DNA from: CAWJTV01 sp963845695
GTDB lineage: Bacteria; Planctomycetota; Planctomycetia; Isosphaerales; Isosphaeraceae
DNA: 64,000 nucleotides
Reading direction: 5' to 3'
Assembly: GCA_963845695.1 (NCBI GenBank)
Contig: CAWJTQ010000002.1
Location: 1,302,001-1,366,000 of the forward strand
Shown one piece after another: positions 58,261 to 64,000 of this stretch. The notes under the pieces are model-generated. The model was given only the letters and a program-made list of their open reading frames with translations, was not told where the DNA came from and did not search any database. Within the stretch, counting starts at the first letter, position 1; every line of letters begins with the position of its first letter. The position numbers and the translations under genes are program-made.

Positions 58261-58926
58261 AGTTCCACCACGAAAGGGTTTTTGGCCGTCCGCTGGCGGA
58301 AGCTGAAACGACCACCAGATCTCGGGCGTCACAACCCTCTCGGTGAGGATTGGGCCCCGTGCAGCCGTCGTGGCAATCGTCTCGCACGCGGAGGTTCCTC
58401 GATCGAGAGGGATCACCGAGTGGACACAATTGTTTACAAACGAGAGCGGGCAGATTTACGATTGATGCCCGACTCCGGAGCGAGCATCGTCCCGTGGACG
58501 ATCTGGGAAATGATTGTCGCCCATTGTCTAGCTGATTCTCGTCGAGCCGTCAAGCCCCGCCGGTAGGGAGGCGTCGAAGTTAAGACGGGACCGACTGATT
58601 GGACTTTCCCCGTTTACCCCCGACCGAGATTGGGGATGTGGCAGGACCACAGAACCAGCTGAATGCTGCAAACGAACGCTCCTGCTTCTTCGTTCGACCG
58701 AAAAGGGGGGTGAACTTTATCGGTTTTGCCGACAATTTCGAAAGCTCCCGCGCGAACGAGCGAGAAGCTGATGTGGAAATGCAAACGAAAGGAAACGGTG
58801 GAGAATGGACCTCCGAGCCATGCCGACACTGCCGAGAGTCATGAAGATTCGCAATCCTGTGCAGATTTTGTCGCGAAGACCAGGCAATATGGCCGCCGGC
58901 AAATCGATACGGTGATTAGGTGCTTC
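58261..58926. other. Spacer between pump and tolC, no gene seen
   Basis: About 670 bases that separate genes expected to be adjacent. No convincing reading frame. Probably inserted or left by rearrangement of the efflux operon. Confidence 0.45.
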
Positions 58927-61900
58927 TCATGACTCGTGTTCGTTGTGTCCGTCCTCTGCGTTGTGCTCAAGTACCTCACTAAGTGGTTCATGCGTCTCGT
59001 CCTTGAGGAGTTTGCGGCCGCCGTCAAGCTGGCCGAATAAATAATAAAGGCCGGGAATGACCAAGACTCCGATGACCGTGCCGACGAGCATGCCGCCGGC
59101 TCCCGTGGTGCCGATGGTTCGGTTGCCGATCGCCCCGGCGCCGGTGGCCACGACCAACGGAAGCAGACCCGCGATGAAGGCGAAGGAGGTCATCTGAATC
59201 GGCCGGAACCGCAGTTTGGCGCCTTCGACGGCCGCCTCGTGCAGAGACACGCCCTCCAGCCGCCGTTGGACCGCGAATTCCACGATCAAGATCGCGTTCT
59301 TGCCGAGCAGACCGACCAGCATGACCAGACCAATCTGGGCGTACACGTCGTTCGCCAAACCCATGGCCTGAAGGAAGAAGAACGAACCGAAAAGCCCGAC
59401 CGGCAGCGACAGGATCACAGCCAGCGGCAGGATAAAGCTCTCGTATTGCCCGACCAACACCAGATAGACGAAGGCGACGACGATGAGGAAGATATAAACG
59501 GCCTCGTTCCCCTTTCTGGACTCGTCATAAGAGAGACCCGACCAGCCGACGTCGAAACCGCGAGGCAGTGTCTCGGCGCCGACCTCCTTGATCGCCTGGA
59601 TGGCTTGACCGGTGCTGTAGCCAGCAGCCGGCGCGCATTGAATGGCGGCGGAGGTGTACAGGTTATACCGGGTGATCCCATTCAAACCCTGCTTCTTTTC
59701 GCGCGTTATGAACGCGGAGTAGGGGACCATTTCCCCTTTGTCGTTCTTGACGAATAGGTTCTCCAGATCCTCTGGGTAGCGCCGGAACTCCGGCTTGGCC
59801 TGGACGAAGACCTTGTAGAACTGGTTGAAGAGAATGAATCCCTGCTCCCAGGTGCTGCCAATGAGGATGTTGAGGCTGTCCATCGCTGCCTTGATCGACA
59901 CGCCCTTCTGCATGGCCACGTCGTTGTCGATGATCAGCTCGTACTGCGGATAGTTGGCGGCGTAGAAGGTGAACAGGTTCGTCACCTCCTTACGCTTTTT
60001 CAGGGCGGCCATGAACTTCTCGGTCACTTCTCCGAGATGCTGGTAATCCGCGGAGAACGTCTTGTCGAGGACGAGCATGGAGATACCCCCGGCGGTGCCA
60101 AAGCCGGGAACCGCGGGCGGTTCAAAGAACTCGAGCTTCACGTTGCTCATCCGGCGGCATTTTTCTTCGAGATCCACAATGATCTGGCGTGCGGTTCGCT
60201 CGCGGTCGGCCCAGGTTTTCAGGTTGATGATACAGGTTCCCGAGTTCGAGCCGCGGCCTTCGGTCAGGACTTCATAACCGGCCAACGAGGTGACGGAGGT
60301 GACTTCCTCGATCTCCTTGGCGATCTTCTCGAGCTCCTGGGATTTGTCGTTGGTGTACTCGAGCGTGGAGCCTGGAGGCGTCTGGAGGACGGCGTAGATG
60401 ATGCCCTGGTCCTCGCCCGGGATAAAACCCGTCGGGAGCTGCGTGTTGACACCAACAATACCGGCGGCAAAGCCCCCGACGACGGTCATGGTCAGCGTGC
60501 GGCGCGTGGCGATCCGCCGCACGATCGCGGCATAACCGCCCGTGACCTTCTCGACGGCGCGGTCAAAAGGACCCCGCACCAACGGCAGAAGGATGAGCAG
60601 GAAGCCAACCGGCCCCCACAACTCATACGCCAGATACGTGATTCCGCCCAGGACCAGCAACCCTCCCAGCGCAAACAGCAGCTTGACTCCCAGTCCGCGC
60701 GGCCGTTCGCCGTTGCTCGTGTGGGAGTCAGTGCCGGTGTTGCTCGTGTGGGAGTCAAGGTCGGTGTGGCTGTGGGGCTTGAGAATCATCGCACAGAGTA
60801 CGGGCGTCAGCGTCAGGGCCACCAGGCCGGACAGGATGATGGACGTGGCCATCGTGATCCCAAACTGGCGGTAGAAGGTGCCGACCGCCCCGGGAATGAA
60901 CGTCACCGGAACGAAGACGGACGTCATCACCAGAGTGATGGCAATGATCGCGCCGGAGATCTCGTGCACGACCTCCATGGTTGCCCGGTAGGGCGATAAG
61001 TGCTTCTGGGCCATCTTGGCATGCACCGCCTCGACCACCACGATCGCATCGTCCACCACGACACCAATCGCGAGAACCATCGCGAAGAGTGTGATCAGGT
61101 TGATCGAGAGGCCCATCAACCGCAAGACAAAGAAGGTCCCGACCAACGACACCGGAACCGCGAGTGTCGGGATCAGCGTGGATCGTAAATCCCCGAGGAA
61201 CATGTAGACCACGAGCGACACCAGAATGAACGCCTCGAGTAGGGTGTGCAGCACCTTTTCGATCGAGGCGTCCAGGAATTTGGAGACGTCGTAGGCGAAT
61301 TCGTAGTCCATCCCGGGAGGGAATGATTCCTTCTTGATCAGCTCGAGTTCCGTCTTGATAGCCTCGATCACCTCGGCGGCGTTGGAGCCGGGAGCCTGCT
61401 TGAGGACGATGGACGCTGCGGGACGCCCGTTGATGTCGGAGTAAATATCGAAGAACTGGGGACCCAACTCCACCTCGCCAACGTCCTTGAGCCGCAGGAT
61501 CTCCCCATCGGGATTTGCTTTTAAAATGAGGCTTGCATACTGCTCTGGCTTGTTGAAGCGCCCGACATAGGTCAACACGTACTCTTTGGATTGCGACGTC
61601 CTCCCCGTGGCCTGGCCGAGTCGTCCGGGCGAACCAATCACGCTCTGTTCCGACAGAGTCTTCATGACATCGTCGGAGGACACGTTGTAGGCGCGCATGC
61701 GGTCGGGATTCAGCCAAACCCGCATCGCAAAGATGCGGTTGCCGAGATTCCTGGGGATGCCCATGCCTTTGATCCGCTTGAGCCGGGGCATGACGTAGAC
61801 GTTGGCAAAGTTGAAGAGGTCTTTCTGGTCGGCGTTGGGATCCTTGCTGTAAATATTCACGTACATCAGCATGCTCGGCACGACCTGGCTGACGAGGATC

Positions 61901-62277
61901 CCCTCGCGTCTCACCAGGGGCGGGAGCTGGAAGAGCACGATGTTGACCCGGTTTTGCACGTTCACGACATTGATGTTGGGATCCGTGCCCGGCTCGAAGT
62001 AGATGATGATCGCCGCCTCGCCGGCACTCGAGGCGGAGGAGGTAATGAAGCGCATGTTCTGAACGCCGTTGATGGATTGCTCCAACGGAATCAGAACCGA
62101 TTCGACCAGGACATTGGCGCTGGCGCCGGGATAAGAAATGGAAACCATCACGGTCGGCGGCGCGATGTCGGGGAACTGAGCGATCGGAAGGGTCTTGATC
62201 CCCAGCACCCCCAGGAATAAGAGGATGATTGAGATGACGATCGCGAGTGCCGGTTGATGGAGGATTTTCGTGAACAT
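58927..62277 (-). CDS. RND efflux permease (HAE-1/AcrB type)
   Basis: 1116-residue proton-driven pump. N-terminal LHQPALAIVISIILLFLGVL, helix 4 with the full Asp pair (LAIGVVVDDAIVVVEAVHAK) and helix 10 lysine (LLGKNAILIVEFAVQRRLEG), as in AcrB. Two periplasmic loops (YPGASANVLVESVLIPLEQS) and a polar insert (HSHTDLDSHTSNTGTDSHTS) in the central cytoplasmic region. The C-terminus is His/Asp/Glu-rich. It sits between the adaptor (62634 onward) and tolC-like gene on the same strand: a complete tripartite pump. Substrate unknown. Confidence 0.93.
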   Translation of the reverse strand: MFTKILHQPALAIVISIILLFLGVLGIKTLPIAQFPDIAPPTVMVSISYPGASANVLVESVLIPLEQSINGVQNMRFITSSASSAGEAAIIIYFEPGTDPNINVVNVQNRVNIVLFQLPPLVRREGILVSQVVPSMLMYVNIYSKDPNADQKDLFNFANVYVMPRLKRIKGMGIPRNLGNRIFAMRVWLNPDRMRAYNVSSDDVMKTLSEQSVIGSPGRLGQATGRTSQSKEYVLTYVGRFNKPEQYASLILKANPDGEILRLKDVGEVELGPQFFDIYSDINGRPAASIVLKQAPGSNAAEVIEAIKTELELIKKESFPPGMDYEFAYDVSKFLDASIEKVLHTLLEAFILVSLVVYMFLGDLRSTLIPTLAVPVSLVGTFFVLRLMGLSINLITLFAMVLAIGVVVDDAIVVVEAVHAKMAQKHLSPYRATMEVVHEISGAIIAITLVMTSVFVPVTFIPGAVGTFYRQFGITMATSIILSGLVALTLTPVLCAMILKPHSHTDLDSHTSNTGTDSHTSNGERPRGLGVKLLFALGGLLVLGGITYLAYELWGPVGFLLILLPLVRGPFDRAVEKVTGGYAAIVRRIATRRTLTMTVVGGFAAGIVGVNTQLPTGFIPGEDQGIIYAVLQTPPGSTLEYTNDKSQELEKIAKEIEEVTSVTSLAGYEVLTEGRGSNSGTCIINLKTWADRERTARQIIVDLEEKCRRMSNVKLEFFEPPAVPGFGTAGGISMLVLDKTFSADYQHLGEVTEKFMAALKKRKEVTNLFTFYAANYPQYELIIDNDVAMQKGVSIKAAMDSLNILIGSTWEQGFILFNQFYKVFVQAKPEFRRYPEDLENLFVKNDKGEMVPYSAFITREKKQGLNGITRYNLYTSAAIQCAPAAGYSTGQAIQAIKEVGAETLPRGFDVGWSGLSYDESRKGNEAVYIFLIVVAFVYLVLVGQYESFILPLAVILSLPVGLFGSFFFLQAMGLANDVYAQIGLVMLVGLLGKNAILIVEFAVQRRLEGVSLHEAAVEGAKLRFRPIQMTSFAFIAGLLPLVVATGAGAIGNRTIGTTGAGGMLVGTVIGVLVIPGLYYLFGQLDGGRKLLKDETHEPLSEVLEHNAEDGHNEHES

Positions 62278-62633
62278 GGTTCTAAAATAATCTCCTCGGC
62301 TTCCGTATCGGGAAGCGGTTGCTATTCAGCATGATCTCGTGCCCACGCTCCGAGGCTGTGATTTTTTGGGGAAAAGCCGACCCATTGGCCACTGTTTATG
62401 ATTATAACCACTTGAAAACCAAGGACTTGCTCTCATCGGAAGTGGTGCATAAGTCCGTTTCCCTCTAAAGAATCACAGCCGCTCCGCGTGGGAACGGTTT
62501 CCTGGCCGCTCCGCGGCCCCGGCGACGCGGAGGGTCGCCACCGGATGCTCCCACGCGGAGCGCGAGAGCGAGGATCCGCCGGCCTCAGGGGGAGTGCCCC
62601 GGTTCGGAGTCCGGTTCGGTTGCTACCGTGTCG
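62278..62633. other. Spacer with inverted repeat between adaptor and pump
   Basis: Contains a 13-bp inverted repeat, GCTCCGCGTGGGA at 62481 and TCCCACGCGGAGC at 62549, with an inner palindrome GGCCGCTCCGCGGCC. Could form a large hairpin attenuating pump expression or be a dispersed chromosomal repeat. No gene. Confidence 0.6.
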
Positions 62634-64000
62634 CTATTCCGCATGGTTTTTTTGGTTTGCCATGACCTGTTCCGGGGAACGAAACTCGTATTCCACCTTC
62701 TCGCCGTCGTGAATCTGTCGGACTCCCTCGAAAACGATCCTGTCGTTCACATCGAGTCCCTTCTTGACGACGAAGATGTCGTCCAGTTCATTCTGGATGA
62801 CGATCTCACGCTGATGCACCACGTCATCTTTGTCGACGACGTAGACGTACCGCTTGTCCATGATCTCGTAAGCCGCCCGTATCGGGATGACGGTGGCGTC
62901 ATGCAAGGTTCGGTGGATCAGGACGGTGCCGGTCTGACCGTGACGCAGCAGGCCGTCCGGGTTCGGGAAATCCGCGCGGAAGGGGATGTTCCCGGTCTCG
63001 TTGTTGAATTGGGCCTCGATCGCACCGATTTTGCCGCTCTGCGGGAACTTGTTGCCGTTCGCCAGCACGAGTTCGACTTTCGGATCCTCCTGATCCTGCT
63101 TCCGGGCGGCCATGTATCGGAGGTATTGTTTCTCGGATACGTTGAAATAGACCCACATCACGCTGTTATCGGACAAGGTCGTGAGGATGTCCCCCATCTT
63201 GATCAGGCTGCCCAACTGCTCGTGGAGGCGGTCAACGATGCCGTCGAAAGGTGCTCTGACGTCGGTCAAGTTCAATTCGCGAATCAAGACTTCGGAGCTG
63301 CTCAGAGCGGTCGCGTCGGAAGGTGCTCTGACGTCGGTAGAGTTCGCCTTGGCCTTCGTCAAGTTCGCCTTGGCCGGTTTGATCTTGAACATCGAATCAC
63401 CCTTCTTCACCGCCTGGCCCCCCTTGATTGAGATCTCCTCGAGATACCCGTTCTCCAAGGCACGAACGTTGAGGTGTCGCTGCACGTGGATCTGGCAGAC
63501 ATATGGCTGGGTGATGATGACGTCCGTTGCCTTGGGGCTGGTGACCACGATCCTGTCCTCGTGGTTTTTCCGTTTTCCCATGACCTCTTCCGGGGAACGA
63601 AACTCGTATTTCACCTTCTCCCCGTCGCGAACCTGTAGGATTCCCTCGACAACGATCCTCTCGCCCACACCGACTCCCTTCTTGATCACATAGATGTCAT
63701 CCATTTCGTGCTGGGGGACGATCTCGCGCTGATGCACCACGTCATCTTTGCCGACGACGTAAACGTACCGCTTGTCGAGAATCTCGTAAGTCGCCCGCTG
63801 AGGGATGACGATGGCGTCATGCAGGGTTCGGTGGATCAGGATAGTGCCGGCTTGACCGTGACGCAGCAGGCCGTCCGGGTTCGGGAAATCCGCGCGGAAA
63901 GAGATGTTCCCGGTCTCGCTGTTGAATTGGGCTGCGATCGCACCGATTTTGCCGCTCTGCGGGAACTTGTTGCCGTTCCCCAGCACGAGTTCGATTTTCC
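62634..64000 (-). CDS. RND adaptor (MFP), internally duplicated, partial
   Basis: Periplasmic adaptor of the tripartite pump, running off the right edge. One uninterrupted frame contains the C-terminal part of one MFP (LGNGNKFPQSGKIGAIAAQF, RADFPNPDGLLRHGQAGTIL, HQREIVPQHEMDDIYVIKKG), then without a stop a second nearly complete MFP core: lipoyl half (QIHVQRHLNVRALENGYLEE), a shortened middle (PAKANLTKAKANSTDVRAPS) where the alpha-hairpin of about 90 residues should be, the second lipoyl half (LTDVRAPFDGIVDRLHEQLG), and the barrel and proximal domains again (LANGNKFPQSGKIGAIEAQF). Copies are about 930 bases apart and highly similar in DNA. Either a fused double adaptor or a recent tandem duplication with deletion. 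Confidence 0.85.
   Translation of the reverse strand, partial: KIELVLGNGNKFPQSGKIGAIAAQFNSETGNISFRADFPNPDGLLRHGQAGTILIHRTLHDAIVIPQRATYEILDKRYVYVVGKDDVVHQREIVPQHEMDDIYVIKKGVGVGERIVVEGILQVRDGEKVKYEFRSPEEVMGKRKNHEDRIVVTSPKATDVIITQPYVCQIHVQRHLNVRALENGYLEEISIKGGQAVKKGDSMFKIKPAKANLTKAKANSTDVRAPSDATALSSSEVLIRELNLTDVRAPFDGIVDRLHEQLGSLIKMGDILTTLSDNSVMWVYFNVSEKQYLRYMAARKQDQEDPKVELVLANGNKFPQSGKIGAIEAQFNNETGNIPFRADFPNPDGLLRHGQTGTVLIHRTLHDATVIPIRAAYEIMDKRYVYVVDKDDVVHQREIVIQNELDDIFVVKKGLDVNDRIVFEGVRQIHDGEKVEYEFRSPEQVMANQKNHAE

Overview
The window looks like chromosomal DNA of a planctomycete, most like the Isosphaeraceae. It is GC-rich. It carries three DUF1559 prepilin-like proteins, a PSD1-type cytochrome (DUF1549/DUF1553) next to a DUF1501 Tat protein, Tat-exported Gfo/Idh/MocA and FG-GAP proteins, a RyR-domain ATPase and a redoxin/cytochrome c/monooxygenase fusion, a combination typical of that phylum. 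I see no rRNA, tRNA or CRISPR array.

Layout. 1-8.3 kb: a RyR-type P-loop ATPase running off the left edge, a DUF1559 protein with a small lipoprotein, a DUF3500 protein, a Tat-exported oxidoreductase and an FG-GAP protein. 8.3-25 kb: an accessory island with degenerate tandem repeats, a helicase stump, a DUF998 membrane protein, two decayed IS21-like elements, two group II intron remnants flanking an MqsA-type toxin-antitoxin pair, a GYF-domain membrane protein, a possible PD-(D/E)XK protein, a HEPN-like protein, two small operons of unknown genes, and a dispersed REP-like repeat family sitting at gene ends. 26.4-29.8 kb: an orphan RND permease. 30-34.3 kb: the biotin cluster bioB / bioF-bioD-bioA, divergently arranged. 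34.3-41 kb: a basic secretory protease, a zinc-ribbon membrane protein, selB, and the redoxin fusion. 41.2-45.1 kb: a complete sulfate ABC transporter (sbp-cysT-cysW-cysA). 45.2-54.3 kb: lipoprotein and DUF1559 genes, a receiver-like protein with an in-frame TGA, DUF1501 and PSD1, a third DUF1559 gene and a YezD-like protein. 54.6-64 kb: a sigma-54 activator behind a three-repeat operator-like array, then a tripartite efflux operon (adaptor, RND pump, TolC-like channel) whose adaptor is internally duplicated.

Many conserved genes (RyR ATPase, GYF protein, bioB, bioF, selB, redoxin fusion, cysA, one DUF1559, tolC-like and others) are broken by single-base frameshifts, several in homopolymers, while the protein continues intact in the next frame. 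I read this mainly as indel error in the assembly, so these are annotated as genes with noted frameshifts. Real decay is confined to the island, where genes are cut by repeats.

Most interesting leads: two arrays of three 16-bp repeats with 21-22 bp spacing, at 47.3 and 54.6 kb; the double adaptor at the right edge, whose second copy lacks the hairpin; the group II intron/toxin-antitoxin arrangement; the REP-like family; the GGATTCC cluster between the biotin genes; and a fossil pump C-terminus in front of tolC.
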